Shown in pieces: positions 44,927 through 56,361 of a stretch of DNA of 64,000 nt. The stretch lies in the NCBI RefSeq assembly GCF_004016445.2, contig NZ_SADT02000001.1:1345630-1409629 (forward strand). Direction: 5' to 3'. This DNA comes from Mesorhizobium sp. M2E.F.Ca.ET.219.01.1.1. GTDB taxonomy: Bacteria > Pseudomonadota > Alphaproteobacteria > Rhizobiales > Rhizobiaceae. Position 1 is the stretch's first letter, and the number at the start of each line of letters is the position of its first letter. The notes beneath the pieces were generated by a model. It had not been told where the DNA came from and ran no database searches. It saw only the letters and a program-made list of their open reading frames with translations. The position numbers and the translations under genes were made by a program.

Positions 44927-46117
44927 ATGGCTGAAACCTCCGTCCGCAACTTCAACATCAACTTCGGTCCGCAGCATCCTGCGGCGCATGGCGTTTTGCG
45001 CCTGGTGCTGGAGCTGGACGGCGAGGTGGTCGACCGCGTCGATCCGCATATCGGTCTGCTTCACCGCGGCACCGAAAAGCTGATCGAGGCCAAGACCTAC
45101 CTGCAGGCCGTGCCCTATCTCGACCGGCTCGACTATTGCGCGCCGATGAACCAGGAACATGCCTTCGCGCTCGCGGCCGAGCGTTTGCTCGGTATCGAGG
45201 TGCCGAAGCGCGGCCAGTTGATCCGCGTGCTCTATTCCGAGATGGGCCGCATCATGTCGCACATCTTGAATGTGACGACGCAGGCGATGGACGTCGGCGC
45301 GCTGACGCCGCCGCTGTGGGGCTTCGTCGAGCGCGAAAAGCTGATGGTGTTCTATGAACGCGCCTCCGGTTCGCGCATGCATGCGGCCTATTTCCGGCCG
45401 GGCGGCGTGCACCAGGATCTGCCGCAGAAGCTGATCGAGGACATCGGCAAGTGGATCGATCCGTTCCTGAAGTCGATCGACGATCTGGACGCTCTCTTGA
45501 CCGGCAACCGCATCTTCAAGCAGCGCAACGTCGATATCGGCACGGTATCGCTTGCCGACGCCTGGGCCTGGGGCTTTTCGGGCGTGATGGTGCGCGGCTC
45601 GGGCGCCGCCTGGGACCTGCGCAAGGCGCAGCCCTATGAATGCTATTCCGAGATGGAGTTCGACATCCCGATCGGCAAGAACGGCGACTGCTACGACCGC
45701 TATCTCGTTCGCATGGAAGAGATGCGCCAGTCGGCCAAGATCATGCGTCAGTGCGTCGATCTCCTGCTCGGCAAGGAAAGCGCCGGCCCCGTGTCGAACC
45801 TCGACGGCAAGGTGGTGCCGCCGAAGCGCGCGGCGATGAAGCGCTCGATGGAAGCGCTGATCCATCACTTCAAGCTCTACACCGAAGGCTACCGCGTGCC
45901 GGCCGGCGAGGTCTATGCGGCCGTCGAGGCGCCTAAGGGCGAATTCGGCGTCTATCTCGTCTCCGACGGCACCAACAAGCCCTATCGCTGCAAGCTGCGC
46001 GCGCCCGGTTTCGCTCATCTGCAGGCCATGGACTTCCTGTGCCGCGGCCACATGCTGGCCGACGTCACCGCCGTGCTTGGCTCCCTCGACATCGTGTTTG
46101 GTGAGGTCGATCGCTAA
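44927..46117 (+). CDS. nuoD: NADH-quinone oxidoreductase subunit D
   Basis: 396 residues, the 49-kDa subunit. [20 protein letters not shown] holds the quinone-site histidine region; [20 protein letters not shown] and [20 protein letters not shown] follow; DIVFGEVDR ends it. ATG 44927 is preceded by AAGGG at good spacing, just after the right heptamer array, so translation here can start afresh despite the inserted cassette. Confidence 0.97.
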   Translation: MAETSVRNFNINFGPQHPAAHGVLRLVLELDGEVVDRVDPHIGLLHRGTEKLIEAKTYLQAVPYLDRLDYCAPMNQEHAFALAAERLLGIEVPKRGQLIRVLYSEMGRIMSHILNVTTQAMDVGALTPPLWGFVEREKLMVFYERASGSRMHAAYFRPGGVHQDLPQKLIEDIGKWIDPFLKSIDDLDALLTGNRIFKQRNVDIGTVSLADAWAWGFSGVMVRGSGAAWDLRKAQPYECYSEMEFDIPIGKNGDCYDRYLVRMEEMRQSAKIMRQCVDLLLGKESAGPVSNLDGKVVPPKRAAMKRSMEALIHHFKLYTEGYRVPAGEVYAAVEAPKGEFGVYLVSDGTNKPYRCKLRAPGFAHLQAMDFLCRGHMLADVTAVLGSLDIVFGEVDR

Positions 46118-46118
46118 A

Positions 46119-47459
46119 ATGTCAGTTCGTCGTCTCGCAGATGCCAGCGTCCAGCCAGCCACCTTCGCCTTCAACAAGGCGAATGCGGCGGCGGCTGAGC
46201 AGTGGATCGCAAAATACCCGAAGGGTCGCGAACAGTCGGCCATCATCCCGCTGCTGATGATCGCGCAGGAGCAGGAAGGCTGGGTCACCAAGGCGGCGAT
46301 CGAGGCGATCTCCGACATGCTCAACATGCCGCGCATCCGCGGCCTCGAGGTCGCGACGTTCTACACGCAGTACCAGCTCAATCCGGTCGGCACGCGCGCG
46401 CATATCCAGGTCTGCGGCACCACGCCTTGCATGCTGCGCGGTTCGGAAGCGCTGATGGATGTCTGCCGCTCGAAGATCCATCACGACCAGTTCCACACCA
46501 ACGACAAGGGCACGCTGTCGTGGGAGGAGGTCGAATGCCTCGGCGCTTGCGTCAACGCGCCGATGGTCATGATCTTCAAGGACACTTTCGAGGATTTGAC
46601 GCCTGAGCGGCTGGCCGAGATCATCGATCTCTACGACGCCGGCAAGGGCGCCGAGGTCAAGCCTGGCCCGCAGAATGGCCGCCACGGCTCCGAGCCGGCA
46701 ACCGGGCTGACGACGCTGACCAGCGAAAAGGCGATCCTGAAGTCGACGCGCGACAAGGAAGCCAAGGCGGCCGCGAAGGCGGCTAAGGATGCCGCCGCGG
46801 CAGCGCCGGCTGCAGCCGCTGCCAATGTCGTCTCGCAGGCGGCACCTGCTTCTGCCGCGCCTGCGGCTCCGGCACCCGCTGCGCCGCCGGCTTCCGGTCC
46901 GGTCGCGCCGTCCAAATCCGGCAAGCCGAAGACCGATGCGCCGGAGACCAGCCCGGCCTTGGCGACGCCGTCGCCGGTGAAGGTCGCTCCGGCCACCGAG
47001 AAGGCTGCCAGCGTCAGGGCGCCGCGCCATTCGGCCGCCAATGCCAATCAGGCTTCTCCGGAAGTCGAGGCGGTTTCCAAGCCGCGCAGCGGGCCGAAGA
47101 ACAAGGCCGAACCGGCCAGCGCTTTCAAGGCGCCGGAAACCAAGCAGCCGGTCGCCAAGACGGCAAAACCATCGCTGGACGACAAGAACCGGCCGGCCGG
47201 CATCGAGCGCCCGGCGACGGTCGACGATCTCAAGCTGATCTCCGGCGTCGGGCCGAAGATCGAAGCGACCCTGCATACGCTCGGCATCTACAGCTTCGCG
47301 CAGGTCGCCTCCTGGAAGAAGGCCGAGCGCGAATGGGTCGACGGCTATCTCAATTTCCGCGGCCGCATCGAGCGCGACGACTGGGTGAAGCAGGCCAAGG
47401 CGCTCGCCAAGGGCGGCGTCGCCGAATACATCCGCGTCTTCGGCAAGAAGCCGGTCTGA
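46119..47459 (+). CDS. nuoE: NADH-quinone oxidoreductase subunit E with a C-terminal helix-hairpin-helix extension
   Basis: 446 residues from ATG 46119, far above the 160-220 usual for the 24-kDa subunit. Residues 1 to about 190 are standard NuoE with the N1a [2Fe-2S] ligands in [10 protein letters not shown] and [11 protein letters not shown] long Ala/Pro/Lys-rich linker (about 200-370) follows, then a helix-hairpin-helix-like domain: [60 protein letters not shown]. The same domain ends the orphan protein at 48844. Similar extensions occur in other Rhizobiales; the function is unknown. Confidence 0.95.
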   Translation: MSVRRLADASVQPATFAFNKANAAAAEQWIAKYPKGREQSAIIPLLMIAQEQEGWVTKAAIEAISDMLNMPRIRGLEVATFYTQYQLNPVGTRAHIQVCGTTPCMLRGSEALMDVCRSKIHHDQFHTNDKGTLSWEEVECLGACVNAPMVMIFKDTFEDLTPERLAEIIDLYDAGKGAEVKPGPQNGRHGSEPATGLTTLTSEKAILKSTRDKEAKAAAKAAKDAAAAAPAAAAANVVSQAAPASAAPAAPAPAAPPASGPVAPSKSGKPKTDAPETSPALATPSPVKVAPATEKAASVRAPRHSAANANQASPEVEAVSKPRSGPKNKAEPASAFKAPETKQPVAKTAKPSLDDKNRPAGIERPATVDDLKLISGVGPKIEATLHTLGIYSFAQVASWKKAEREWVDGYLNFRGRIERDDWVKQAKALAKGGVAEYIRVFGKKPV

Positions 47460-47469
47460 GGGACGAAAA

Positions 47470-48774
47470 ATGCTTCAGGACAAAGACCGTATCTTCACCA
47501 ACATCTACGGCCTCTTCGACACGTCGCTGGCCGGCGCGCAGTCGCGCGGCATCTGGGACGATACGCCCGGCCTCATCGCCAAGGGGCGCGACTGGATCGT
47601 CAACGAGATGAAGGCGTCCGGCCTGCGCGGCCGCGGCGGCGCCGGCTTCCCGACCGGCCTGAAATGGTCGTTCATGCCAAAGCAGAGCGACGGCCGTCCG
47701 AGCTATCTGGTCATCAATGCCGACGAATCCGAACCCGGCACCTGCAAGGACCGCGACATCCTGCGCAACGACCCGCACACGCTGGTCGAGGGCGCGCTGG
47801 TCGCCGGCTTCGCCATGGCCGCGGTCGCGGCCTACATCTATGTGCGCGGCGAGTTCATCCGCGAGCGCGAGGCGCTGCAGCGCGCCATCGACGAGGCTTA
47901 CGCGGCCAAGCTGATCGGCAAGGGCAACACCTCGGGCTACGACTTCGACGTCTATATGCATCATGGCGCCGGCGCCTATATCTGCGGCGAGGAGACGGCG
48001 CTGCTCGAAAGCCTCGAAGGCAAGAAGGGCCAGCCGCGGCTGAAGCCGCCGTTCCCCGCCAATGTCGGCCTCTATGGCTGCCCGACCACGGTCAACAATG
48101 TCGAGTCGATCGCGGTGGCGCCGACCATCCTGCGTCGGGGTGCTGCCTGGTTCTCGTCCTTCGGCCGGCCGAACAATGCCGGCACCAAGCTGTTCTGCGT
48201 TTCCGGCCACGTCAACAATCCGTGCACCTTCGAAGAGGCGATGTCGATCCCGTTCCGGGAGCTGATCGAGACGCATTGCGGCGGCATCCGCGGCGGCTGG
48301 GACAATCTGCTCGCGGTCATTCCGGGCGGCGCTTCGGTACCGCTGGTGCCGGCCGAGCAGATCATGGACGCGCCGATGGATTTCGACGCGCTGCGCGACC
48401 TCAAATCCGGCCTCGGCACGGCGGCTGTCATCGTCATGGACAAGTCGACCGATGTCGTGAAGGCGATCGCCAGGCTTTCCTACTTCTACAAGCATGAAAG
48501 CTGCGGCCAGTGCACGCCGTGCCGCGAAGGCACCGGCTGGATGTGGCGGGTGATGGAGCGGCTGGTGCGCGGCGAAGCGCAGAAGCGCGAGATCGACATG
48601 CTGCTCGACGTCACCAAGCAGGTCGAGGGCCACACGATCTGCGCGTTGGGCGACGCGGCGGCCTGGCCGATCCAGGGCCTGATGCGGCATTTCCGCGGCG
48701 AGGTGGAACGCCGCATCGACGAGTTTTCGCGCAACGCGCACCGGGTCGAGCCGGTGATGGTGGCGGCGGAATAA
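47470..48774 (+). CDS. nuoF: NADH-quinone oxidoreductase subunit F
   Basis: 434 residues, the 51-kDa NADH-binding subunit. [17 protein letters not shown] is the NADH motif, [20 protein letters not shown] the FMN-binding region, and [16 protein letters not shown] the N3 [4Fe-4S] ligands. It accepts hydride from NADH and passes electrons into the chain. It starts 10 bases after nuoE. Confidence 0.98.
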   Translation: MLQDKDRIFTNIYGLFDTSLAGAQSRGIWDDTPGLIAKGRDWIVNEMKASGLRGRGGAGFPTGLKWSFMPKQSDGRPSYLVINADESEPGTCKDRDILRNDPHTLVEGALVAGFAMAAVAAYIYVRGEFIREREALQRAIDEAYAAKLIGKGNTSGYDFDVYMHHGAGAYICGEETALLESLEGKKGQPRLKPPFPANVGLYGCPTTVNNVESIAVAPTILRRGAAWFSSFGRPNNAGTKLFCVSGHVNNPCTFEEAMSIPFRELIETHCGGIRGGWDNLLAVIPGGASVPLVPAEQIMDAPMDFDALRDLKSGLGTAAVIVMDKSTDVVKAIARLSYFYKHESCGQCTPCREGTGWMWRVMERLVRGEAQKREIDMLLDVTKQVEGHTICALGDAAAWPIQGLMRHFRGEVERRIDEFSRNAHRVEPVMVAAE

Positions 48775-48843
48775 GACTTACGGGCGCAAGCCCGAGACGG
48801 AAAGCAGGGGCGGGGCATACGAAGAAACGACCAGGAGAATTCT

Positions 48844-49524
48844 ATGGCGCCGTATTCGATACCCTATCCGTTCATGCCTGATTTGGACCAGCTCGAGAAG
48901 ATGAACCAGGACCTGACCAAGATGATGCCGAAGGAGATGGCCAGCGCCGTCAACCTTCTGGCGCATCCGGTCGCGGGCGCGGCGGCGATGTCGGCGCTCG
49001 GCATTGGTGTTGCCAACCATGCCGTCGGCATGTGGATGGGCGCCTTCACCGGCGCGCTGGAGGCTTCGCAGCGCATGTTCCAGCCCTTCCTCGACGATCT
49101 CGAGGCGCAGAGCGAAGCGGCCGCCAACGCGTCCAAGGCGCGCAAGGCGACCGAGACGCTGATCGCCGAGGCGCAGACCTTTGCCCGCGACATGACCGAT
49201 ATCACGGCCAGCGCGACCGAAAAGGCGCTCGACGCGACCGGGGCCGATATTGTCGCCCAACCGGCAGCGGCCGGGTTGATGCCCGAGGATTTCAGGCAAC
49301 CGAAGGCCGTCGACAAGCCGGCGAAGCCGTCGGACCTGAAGGCGATTTCGGGTATCGGACCGAAACTTGAGAAGGTGCTCAACGGTCTCGGTATCTGGAC
49401 CTATGAGCAGATCGCGGCCTGGACGTCGCAAGAGATCGCCTGGGTGGAAGATTATCTGTCGCTCGCCGGCCGCATAGGCCGCGACGACTGGACTGCGCAG
49501 GCGGCGGCGCTCGCCGCGAAGTGA
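48844..49524 (+). CDS. Orphan helix-hairpin-helix protein within the nuo operon
   Basis: 226 residues, preceded by AGGAGAATTCT. The N-terminal part, up to about residue 100, is helical with SAVNLLAHPVAGAAAMSALG and GMWMGAFTGALEASQRMFQP, reminiscent of phasin-like amphipathic helices. The C-terminal 65 residues, DLKAISGIGPKLEKVLNGLG, IWTYEQIAAWTSQEIAWVED and GRIGRDDWTAQAAALAAK, are clearly homologous to the extension of NuoE. It stands between nuoF and nuoG, so is likely co-expressed and may assist assembly or stability of the NADH module. Homologues are usually labelled vaguely; no function is known. Confidence 0.88.
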   Translation: MAPYSIPYPFMPDLDQLEKMNQDLTKMMPKEMASAVNLLAHPVAGAAAMSALGIGVANHAVGMWMGAFTGALEASQRMFQPFLDDLEAQSEAAANASKARKATETLIAEAQTFARDMTDITASATEKALDATGADIVAQPAAAGLMPEDFRQPKAVDKPAKPSDLKAISGIGPKLEKVLNGLGIWTYEQIAAWTSQEIAWVEDYLSLAGRIGRDDWTAQAAALAAK

Positions 49525-49596
49525 TTTGAAAAGCCGGGCGCGGTGCAAACCGCGCCCGGAAGATAGATTGCGGACATCCGCAGAGGTTTGAGGCGA

Positions 49597-51678
49597 ATGG
49601 CAAAGCTGAAGGTCGACGGGAAAGAGATCACGGTACCCGACCATTACACGCTGCTGCAGGCGGCCGAGGACGCCGGCGCGGAAGTGCCGCGCTTCTGCTT
49701 CCATGAGCGGCTGTCGATCGCCGGCAATTGCCGCATGTGCCTGATCGAGGTGAAGGGCGGCCCGCCCAAGCCGCAGGCATCTTGCGCCATGGGCGTGCGC
49801 GACCTGCGCCCCGGCCCGAATGGCGAGCCGCCGGAAATCTTCACCAACACGCCGATGGTCAAAAAGGCCCGTGAAGGCGTGATGGAGTTCCTGCTGATCA
49901 ACCATCCGCTCGATTGCCCGATCTGCGACCAGGGCGGCGAATGCGACCTGCAGGACCAGGCGATGGCCTTCGGCGTCGATTCCTCGCGCTATCACGAGAA
50001 CAAGCGCGCGGTCGAAGACAAGTATATCGGCCCGCTGGTCAAGACGGTGATGAACCGCTGCATCCACTGCACGCGCTGCGTCCGCTTCACCACCGAAGTC
50101 GCCGGCATTTCCGAGCTCGGCCTGATCGGCCGCGGCGAGGATGCCGAGATCACCACCTATCTCGAACAGGCGATGACCTCGGAGCTGCAGGGCAATGTCA
50201 TCGACCTTTGCCCGGTCGGCGCGCTGACCTCCAAGCCGTTCGCCTTCCAGGCGCGGCCGTGGGAGCTGACCAAGACGGAATCGATCGACGTCATGGATGC
50301 CGTCGGCTCGGCGATCCGCGTCGACTCCAGGGGTCGTGAAGTGATGCGCATCCTGCCGCGCGTCAACGAGGCGGTGAACGAGGAGTGGATCTCCGACAAG
50401 ACCCGCTTCATCTGGGACGGCCTGCGCACGCAGCGCCTCGACCGCCCCTATGTGCGCAAGAACGGCAGGCTCGCTCCGGCAAGCTGGGCGGAAGCCTTCG
50501 CGGCGATCAGGGACGAGGTGTCGAAGACCGCGCCCGAGCGCATCGGCGCCATCGCCGGCGATCTCGCCGCGGTCGAGGAGATCTATGCGCTGAAGCTTCT
50601 GATGAGCGCGCTCGGCTCGAAGAACATCGACTGCCGCCAGGATGGCGCCGCGCTCGATCCGTCGCTCGGCCGCGCCAGCTACATCTTCAACCCCACCATC
50701 GAAGGCATCGAGCAGTGCGATGCGGTGCTGATCATCGGCGCCAATCCGCGCTTCGAGGCCTCGGTGCTCAACGCCCGCATCCGCAAGCGCTGGCGCGCCG
50801 GCAACCTGCCGGTCGGCGTCATCGGCGAGGTCGGCGACACCCGCTACGACTATGAGTTGATCGGCGCAGGTCCCGAATCCCTGAAGGGTCTTGCGGACGG
50901 CAACGGCAAGTTCTTCGAGGTGCTCAGCAAGGCCACGCATCCGCTGATCATCGTCGGCCAGGGCGCGCTGGCGCGCGCGGACGGCGCGGCTGTGCTCGGC
51001 CAGGCGGCAAAGCTCGCGGCTGCCGTCAACGCGGTCACCGCCGACTGGAACGGCTTTGCGGTGCTGCACAATGCGGCGGCACGCGTCGGCGGCCTCGATG
51101 TCGGCTTCGTGCCAGGCGAGGGCGGCAAGAACGTCGCCGGCATGCTAGGCGACACCGACGTGCTCTTTCTGCTTGGTGCCGACGAGATCGACATGGCCAA
51201 GACCGGCGGCGCCTTCGTCGTCTATATCGGCACGCATGGCGATGCCGGCGCGCATCGCGCCAACGTCATCCTGCCGGCCGCCGCCTATACGGAAAAGTCC
51301 GGCACCTATGTGAACACGGAAGGCCGCGTGCAGCAGACCAACCGCGCCGGCTTCGCCCCTGGCGAGGCGCGCGAGGACTGGGCGATCCTGCGGGCGCTGT
51401 CGGATGTGCTCGGCAAAAAGCTGCCTTTCGATTCGCTGGCGCAGCTGCGCGCCAAGCTCTATGGCGAATTCCCGCATCTCGCCCGCATCGACCAGGTGCA
51501 GGCCGGCAGCGGCGACGATATCGCCAAGGTGGCGAAGCTCGGCGGCCGTTTGAACAAAGGCACCTTCACCTCGCCGGTGAAGGACTTCTATCTGACCAAC
51601 CCGATCGCGCGGGCGTCGGCCGTGATGGCTGAATGCTCGGCGCTGGCCAAGAGCGGCTTCAAGCAGGCGGCGGAATAA
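49597..51678 (+). CDS. nuoG: NADH-quinone oxidoreductase subunit G
   Basis: 693 residues from ATG 49597. The N-terminal ferredoxin domain binds the N1b [2Fe-2S] cluster ([20 protein letters not shown]), then the His-ligated N5 cluster ([20 protein letters not shown]) and the N4 cluster ([13 protein letters not shown]). The rest is a molybdopterin-oxidoreductase-like domain without evident cofactor function. A longer form from TTG 49588 is less likely. Confidence 0.97.
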   Translation: MAKLKVDGKEITVPDHYTLLQAAEDAGAEVPRFCFHERLSIAGNCRMCLIEVKGGPPKPQASCAMGVRDLRPGPNGEPPEIFTNTPMVKKAREGVMEFLLINHPLDCPICDQGGECDLQDQAMAFGVDSSRYHENKRAVEDKYIGPLVKTVMNRCIHCTRCVRFTTEVAGISELGLIGRGEDAEITTYLEQAMTSELQGNVIDLCPVGALTSKPFAFQARPWELTKTESIDVMDAVGSAIRVDSRGREVMRILPRVNEAVNEEWISDKTRFIWDGLRTQRLDRPYVRKNGRLAPASWAEAFAAIRDEVSKTAPERIGAIAGDLAAVEEIYALKLLMSALGSKNIDCRQDGAALDPSLGRASYIFNPTIEGIEQCDAVLIIGANPRFEASVLNARIRKRWRAGNLPVGVIGEVGDTRYDYELIGAGPESLKGLADGNGKFFEVLSKATHPLIIVGQGALARADGAAVLGQAAKLAAAVNAVTADWNGFAVLHNAAARVGGLDVGFVPGEGGKNVAGMLGDTDVLFLLGADEIDMAKTGGAFVVYIGTHGDAGAHRANVILPAAAYTEKSGTYVNTEGRVQQTNRAGFAPGEAREDWAILRALSDVLGKKLPFDSLAQLRAKLYGEFPHLARIDQVQAGSGDDIAKVAKLGGRLNKGTFTSPVKDFYLTNPIARASAVMAECSALAKSGFKQAAE

Positions 51679-51680
51679 GC

Positions 51681-52724
51681 ATGGAAACCTTCTTCTTCCT
51701 CTATGTGGCGCCGGCGCTCTGGATTCTGGCCGAGTCGGTGCTCCTCATCGTCGTGCTGCTGATCGGCGTCGCCTACCTGCTCTATGCCGACCGCAAGATC
51801 TGGGCGGCGGTGCAATTGCGCCGCGGCCCGAACGTCGTCGGCCCATGGGGAACGCTGCAGGCCTTCGCCGACCTTTTGAAATTCGTTTTCAAGGAACCGG
51901 TGATCCCGTCCGGCGCCAACAAGGGCGTGTTCCTTCTGGCGCCGCTGGTGTCGGCGGTGCTGGCGATCTCGGCCTGGGCCGTCGTTCCGGTCAGTGAGGG
52001 CTGGGCGATCGCCAACATCAATGTCGGCATCCTCTATGTTTTCGCCATCTCCTCGCTCGAGGTCTATGGCGTGATCATGGGCGGCTGGGCGTCGAATTCC
52101 AAATATCCGTTCCTCGGCGCGCTGCGTTCGGCCGCGCAGATGGTGTCCTATGAAGTGTCGATCGGCTTCGTCATCGTCACCGTGCTGCTCACCGTCGGCT
52201 CGCTCAACCTCTCCGACATCGTCATGTCGCAGCAGGATGGTCTCGGCACGCGGCTCGGCCTGCCCAACACCTTCCTCGACTGGCACTGGCTGTCGCTGCT
52301 GCCGATGTTCGTGGTGTTCTTCATCTCCGCGCTTGCCGAGACGAACCGTCCGCCTTTCGACCTGGTGGAGGCGGAATCGGAACTCGTCGCCGGCCACATG
52401 GTTGAATATTCGTCGACGCCGTTCCTGCTCTTCTTCCTCGGCGAGTATGTCGCCGTCGTCCTGATGTGCGCGCTGGCGACCATCCTGTTCCTCGGCGGCT
52501 GGCTGCCACCGTTCAATTTCGCGCCCTTCACCTGGATACCGGGCGTCATCTGGTTCGTGCTGAAGATCTGCCTGATGTTCTTCATGTTCTCGATGGTGAA
52601 GGCTTTTGTGCCGCGCTACCGCTATGACCAGCTGATGCGGCTGGGCTGGAAGGTGTTCCTGCCGATTTCGCTGTTCATGGTCGTGGCCACCGCGGCCTTC
52701 CTCAAGATCACGGGGTTTGCGTGA
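51681..52724 (+). CDS. nuoH: NADH-quinone oxidoreductase subunit H
   Basis: 347 residues, eight membrane helices. [20 protein letters not shown] and [20 protein letters not shown] with the following GHMVEYSS are the strongly conserved NuoH loops forming the quinone entry. ATG 51681 lies two bases after the nuoG stop. The TGA stop overlaps the nuoI start. Confidence 0.97.
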   Translation: METFFFLYVAPALWILAESVLLIVVLLIGVAYLLYADRKIWAAVQLRRGPNVVGPWGTLQAFADLLKFVFKEPVIPSGANKGVFLLAPLVSAVLAISAWAVVPVSEGWAIANINVGILYVFAISSLEVYGVIMGGWASNSKYPFLGALRSAAQMVSYEVSIGFVIVTVLLTVGSLNLSDIVMSQQDGLGTRLGLPNTFLDWHWLSLLPMFVVFFISALAETNRPPFDLVEAESELVAGHMVEYSSTPFLLFFLGEYVAVVLMCALATILFLGGWLPPFNFAPFTWIPGVIWFVLKICLMFFMFSMVKAFVPRYRYDQLMRLGWKVFLPISLFMVVATAAFLKITGFA

Positions 52725-53215
52725 TGTCCGCTCTGGCCCAGGCCGCAAAGTCGCTGCTGCTGAAGGATTTCGTCAGCGCCTTTTTCCTGTCGATGCGCCA
52801 GTTCTTCGCGCCGAAGGAAACGATCAACTATCCGCACGAGAAGGGGCCGACCAGCCCGCGCTTCCGTGGCGAGCATGCGCTGCGCCGTTATCCCAACGGC
52901 GAGGAACGCTGCATCGCCTGCAAGCTCTGCGAGGCGATCTGCCCGGCGCAGGCCATCACCATCGAGGCCGGCCCGCGCCGCAATGACGGCACGCGCCGCA
53001 CCGTCCGCTACGACATCGATATGGTGAAATGCATCTATTGCGGCTTCTGCCAGGAAGCCTGCCCGGTCGACGCCATCGTCGAGGGGCCGAATTTCGAATT
53101 CGCGACCGAGACGCGCGAGGAGCTCTACTACAACAAGGAAAAGCTGCTCGCGAACGGCGATCGCTGGGAGCGGGAGCTGGCGCGCAACATCGCGCTGGAC
53201 TCGCCATATAGGTGA
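52724..53215 (+). CDS. nuoI: NADH-quinone oxidoreductase subunit I
   Basis: 163 residues from ATG 52724 (GTG 52721 would add one). Two [4Fe-4S] ferredoxin motifs, [12 protein letters not shown] and [12 protein letters not shown], bind N6a and N6b. It connects NuoG to NuoB. Start and nuoH stop share bases. After it comes a 230-base gap with a palindromic repeat before nuoJ, the only large gap of the operon. Confidence 0.97.
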   Translation: MSALAQAAKSLLLKDFVSAFFLSMRQFFAPKETINYPHEKGPTSPRFRGEHALRRYPNGEERCIACKLCEAICPAQAITIEAGPRRNDGTRRTVRYDIDMVKCIYCGFCQEACPVDAIVEGPNFEFATETREELYYNKEKLLANGDRWERELARNIALDSPYR

Positions 53216-53223
53216 TTAGCGTG

Positions 53224-53348
53224 CTTCTCCCCGTTTACGGGGAGAAGATGTCGGCAGGCAGATGAGCGGCGGCGCCAGCTTCTGGAAACTTGGCGTTACC
53301 CCTCATTCGGCCCTTCGGCCCACATTCTTCCCGTAAACGGGGAGAAGG
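53224..53348. repeat. Palindromic repeat between nuoI and nuoJ
   Basis: The left end CTTCTCCCCGTTTACGGGGA with GAAG is itself a ten-pair hairpin; the right end TTCTTCCCGTAAACGGGGAG with AAGG is a near copy in inverted orientation. In between are TGTCGGCAGGCAGATGAG and CCTCATTCGGCCCTTCGGCC, which can also partly pair. About 125 bases. It is of the same long-armed type as the cob elements but a different sequence family; such elements are frequent in rhizobial intergenic regions. Confidence 0.8.
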
Positions 53349-53445
53349 AACAAGAAAGTGGACGGCGCAACGTCGTCCGTCTAAGGAACACGCGGTTTCG
53401 AACCGGAAGCGGGTCGGAGTCGGAATTTGGAACCCGGGGAATCCC

Positions 53446-54066
53446 ATGCTGACTGGATTAGAGGCGGCTTTTTTCTACCTCTTCGCCTTTATCGCCGTGG
53501 CGTCGGCCTTCATGGTCATTTCGTCGCGCAACCCCGTGCATTCCGTGCTGTTCCTGATCCTCACCTTCTTCAACGCCGCAGGCCTGTTCATGCTGACGGG
53601 CGCCGAGTTCCTGGCGATGATCCTGCTCGTGGTCTATGTCGGCGCGGTGATGGTGCTGTTCCTGTTCGTCGTCATGATGCTCGACGTCGACTTCGCCGAG
53701 ATGAAGCAGGGCGCGCTACAATATGCGCCGATCGGCGCGATGGTTGGGTTGATCCTGGCGGCGGAGCTGATCGTCGTGCTCGGCGGCTACACATTCGCGC
53801 CGCAGCTCGCCTCAACGGTCGCCAAGGCGACGCCGGACCTCGCCACGCGCTCCAACACGGCGGCGCTAGGCGACATCCTCTATACGGACTACCTCTATTA
53901 TTTCCAGATTTCCGGCCTGGTGCTCTTGGTCGCCATGATCGGCGCCATCGTGCTGACGCTGCGCCACAAGCCAGGCGTCAAGCGGCAGTCAATCGCCGCG
54001 CAGGTCGGCCGCACCCCGGCGACCGGCATGGAAATCCGCAAGGTCAAATCGGGCGAGGGCATCTGA
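53446..54066 (+). CDS. nuoJ: NADH-quinone oxidoreductase subunit J
   Basis: 206 residues from ATG 53446, five membrane helices. [20 protein letters not shown] followed by [20 protein letters not shown] are the NuoJ signature, with the pi-bulge helix region. The open frame continues upstream through the repeat, but those residues are not NuoJ-like. Stop is one base before nuoK. Confidence 0.96.
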   Translation: MLTGLEAAFFYLFAFIAVASAFMVISSRNPVHSVLFLILTFFNAAGLFMLTGAEFLAMILLVVYVGAVMVLFLFVVMMLDVDFAEMKQGALQYAPIGAMVGLILAAELIVVLGGYTFAPQLASTVAKATPDLATRSNTAALGDILYTDYLYYFQISGLVLLVAMIGAIVLTLRHKPGVKRQSIAAQVGRTPATGMEIRKVKSGEGI

Positions 54067-54067
54067 G

Positions 54068-54376
54068 ATGGTCGTCGGCATTGCACATTACCTGACGGTA
54101 TCGGCGATCCTGTTCACGCTCGGCGTGTTCGGCATCTTCCTGAACCGCCGCAATATCATCGTCATCCTGATGTCGGTCGAGCTCATCCTGCTTGCGGTCA
54201 ACATCAATTTCGTCGCTTTCTCGGCGGCGCTGCACGACCTCGTCGGACAGGTCTTCGCCTTGTTCGTGCTGACGGTCGCGGCCGCCGAAGCCGCGATCGG
54301 TCTTGCCATTCTTGTCGTCTTCTTCCGCAACCGCGGCTCGATCGCGGTCGAAGACGTGAGCTCGATGAAGGGTTGA
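54068..54376 (+). CDS. nuoK: NADH-quinone oxidoreductase subunit K
   Basis: 102 residues, three membrane helices, the standard length. [20 protein letters not shown] carries the conserved glutamate of the second helix, and [20 protein letters not shown] and [16 protein letters not shown] the third with its glutamate. Part of the proton-pumping chain between NuoJ/A and NuoN. Confidence 0.97.
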   Translation: MVVGIAHYLTVSAILFTLGVFGIFLNRRNIIVILMSVELILLAVNINFVAFSAALHDLVGQVFALFVLTVAAAEAAIGLAILVVFFRNRGSIAVEDVSSMKG

Positions 54377-54387
54377 CGGGAACCACC

Positions 54388-56361
54388 ATGTATCAGGCTA
54401 TCGTCTTCCTTCCGCTGCTTGGCTTCCTGATTGTCGGCCTGTTCGGCAATTCGCTCGGCGCCAAGGCTTCCGAATACATCACCTCCGGCTTCCTGGTGAT
54501 CGCGGCTATCCTGTCCTGGGTCGCCTTCTTCACCGTCGGCTTCGGCCATGGCGAGGTGTTCACCGTGCCGGTGCTGCGCTGGATCCAGTCAGGCGGTATC
54601 GACGCCTCCTGGGCGCTCAGGATCGATACGCTGACGGTGGTGATGCTGGTCGTCGTCAACACCGTGTCGGCGCTGGTTCACATCTATTCGATCGGCTACA
54701 TGCACCACGATCCGAACCGGCCGCGCTTTTTCGCCTATCTGTCGCTGTTCACCTTCGCCATGCTGATGCTGGTGACCGCCGATAACCTGATCCAGATGTT
54801 CTTCGGCTGGGAAGGCGTCGGTCTCGCCTCCTATCTGCTGATCGGCTTCTGGTACAAGAAGCCGTCGGCCAACGCCGCGGCGATTAAGGCCTTCGTGGTC
54901 AACCGCGTCGGCGATTTCGGCTTCGCGCTCGGCATCTTCGGCGTGTTCGTGCTGTTCGGCTCGGTCAATCTGAGCACCGTCTTTGCCAATGCGGCATCAT
55001 TCCTGCCGGCCGAAGGCGCGCCGGCCGGTGCCGCCGTGCTTACTTTCCTCGGCCATGCGCTCGACAAGCAGACGGCGTTGACCGTGGTGTGCCTGCTGCT
55101 CTTCATGGGAGCCATGGGTAAGTCGGCGCAGGTGCCGCTGCACACCTGGCTGCCGGACGCCATGGAAGGCCCGACGCCGGTCTCCGCGCTCATCCACGCG
55201 GCGACCATGGTGACCGCCGGCGTGTTCATGCTGGCGCGGCTGTCGCCGCTGTTCGAGCTGTCGCACTCGGCGCTGACCGTCGTCACCTTCATCGGCGCCT
55301 TCACCGCCTTCTTCGCGGCGACCGTCGGCCTCGTCCAGAACGACATCAAGCGCGTCATCGCCTATTCGACCTGCTCGCAGCTCGGCTACATGTTCGTGGC
55401 GCTCGGCGTTGGCGCCTATGGCGCGGCGATCTTCCATCTGTTCACGCACGCCTTCTTCAAGGCGCTGCTGTTCCTCGGCTCCGGCTCGGTCATCCATGCC
55501 GTTTCCGACGAGCAGGACATGCGTAAGATGGGCGGGCTGCGCAAGCTGATCCCGGCCACCTACTGGATGATGATCGTCGGCACGCTGGCGCTGACGGGCG
55601 TCGGCATCCCGGCAACCGTGATCGGCACCGCCGGCTTCTTCTCCAAGGACGCCATCATCGCAACCTCCTTCGCCAGCCACAATGCGGTCGCCGGCTTCGC
55701 CTTTATCCTGCTGGTGGTCGCTGCATGCTTCACCAGCTTCTACTCATGGCGCCTGATCTTCATGACCTTCCACGGCGAGCCGCGCGCCAGCCACGAGGTC
55801 ATGCACCATGTCCATGAATCGCCGCCGGTGATGCTGGTGCCGCTCTATCTGCTCGCTGCCGGCGCGCTGTTCGCTGGCATCATCTTCCACGGCGCCTTCA
55901 TCGGCGAGGGCTATGCCGAGTTCTGGAAGGCGTCGCTGTTCACGCTGCCGGACAACCACATCCTGCACGAGATCCACGAATTGCCGCTGTGGGTGGAACT
56001 GGCGCCGTTTGTCGCCATGGTGATCGGACTTGCGGTTGCCTGGAAGTTCTACATCCGCTCGCCGGAACTGCCGCGCAGCGTCGCCGCCAACCACCGCCTG
56101 CTCTACGGCTTCCTGCTCAACAAGTGGTATTTCGACGAGCTCTACGACTTCCTGTTCGTGCAGCCGGCCAAGCGCCTCGGCAGGTTCCTGTGGAAGACCG
56201 GTGACGGCACGATCATCGACGGCCTCGGGCCCGATGGTGTCTCGGCGCGCGTCGTCGACGTCACCAACCGCGTCGTCAAGCTGCAGACCGGCTACCTCTA
56301 CCACTATGCTTTCGCCATGCTGATCGGCGTGGCCGCTCTAGTCACCTGGATGATGCTCTGA
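54388..56361 (+). CDS. nuoL: NADH-quinone oxidoreductase subunit L
   Basis: 657 residues from ATG 54388, antiporter-like subunit with about 15 helices and the C-terminal lateral amphipathic helix. Conserved: [60 protein letters not shown] and [20 protein letters not shown]. It is the distal proton channel of the membrane arm. Stop and nuoM start overlap (TGATG). Confidence 0.97.
   Translation: MYQAIVFLPLLGFLIVGLFGNSLGAKASEYITSGFLVIAAILSWVAFFTVGFGHGEVFTVPVLRWIQSGGIDASWALRIDTLTVVMLVVVNTVSALVHIYSIGYMHHDPNRPRFFAYLSLFTFAMLMLVTADNLIQMFFGWEGVGLASYLLIGFWYKKPSANAAAIKAFVVNRVGDFGFALGIFGVFVLFGSVNLSTVFANAASFLPAEGAPAGAAVLTFLGHALDKQTALTVVCLLLFMGAMGKSAQVPLHTWLPDAMEGPTPVSALIHAATMVTAGVFMLARLSPLFELSHSALTVVTFIGAFTAFFAATVGLVQNDIKRVIAYSTCSQLGYMFVALGVGAYGAAIFHLFTHAFFKALLFLGSGSVIHAVSDEQDMRKMGGLRKLIPATYWMMIVGTLALTGVGIPATVIGTAGFFSKDAIIATSFASHNAVAGFAFILLVVAACFTSFYSWRLIFMTFHGEPRASHEVMHHVHESPPVMLVPLYLLAAGALFAGIIFHGAFIGEGYAEFWKASLFTLPDNHILHEIHELPLWVELAPFVAMVIGLAVAWKFYIRSPELPRSVAANHRLLYGFLLNKWYFDELYDFLFVQPAKRLGRFLWKTGDGTIIDGLGPDGVSARVVDVTNRVVKLQTGYLYHYAFAMLIGVAALVTWMML

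Noticed and set aside
48778..51069. 763-residue minus-strand ORF
   Set aside because: It is antisense to nuoF end, the orphan gene and nuoG, with His/Arg/Asp-rich composition typical of shadow frames in high-GC DNA; the plus-strand genes are certain.
53290..53445. N-terminal extension of NuoJ
   Set aside because: The extra 52 codons come from the palindromic repeat and are unlike NuoJ; ATG 53446 gives the canonical N-terminus.
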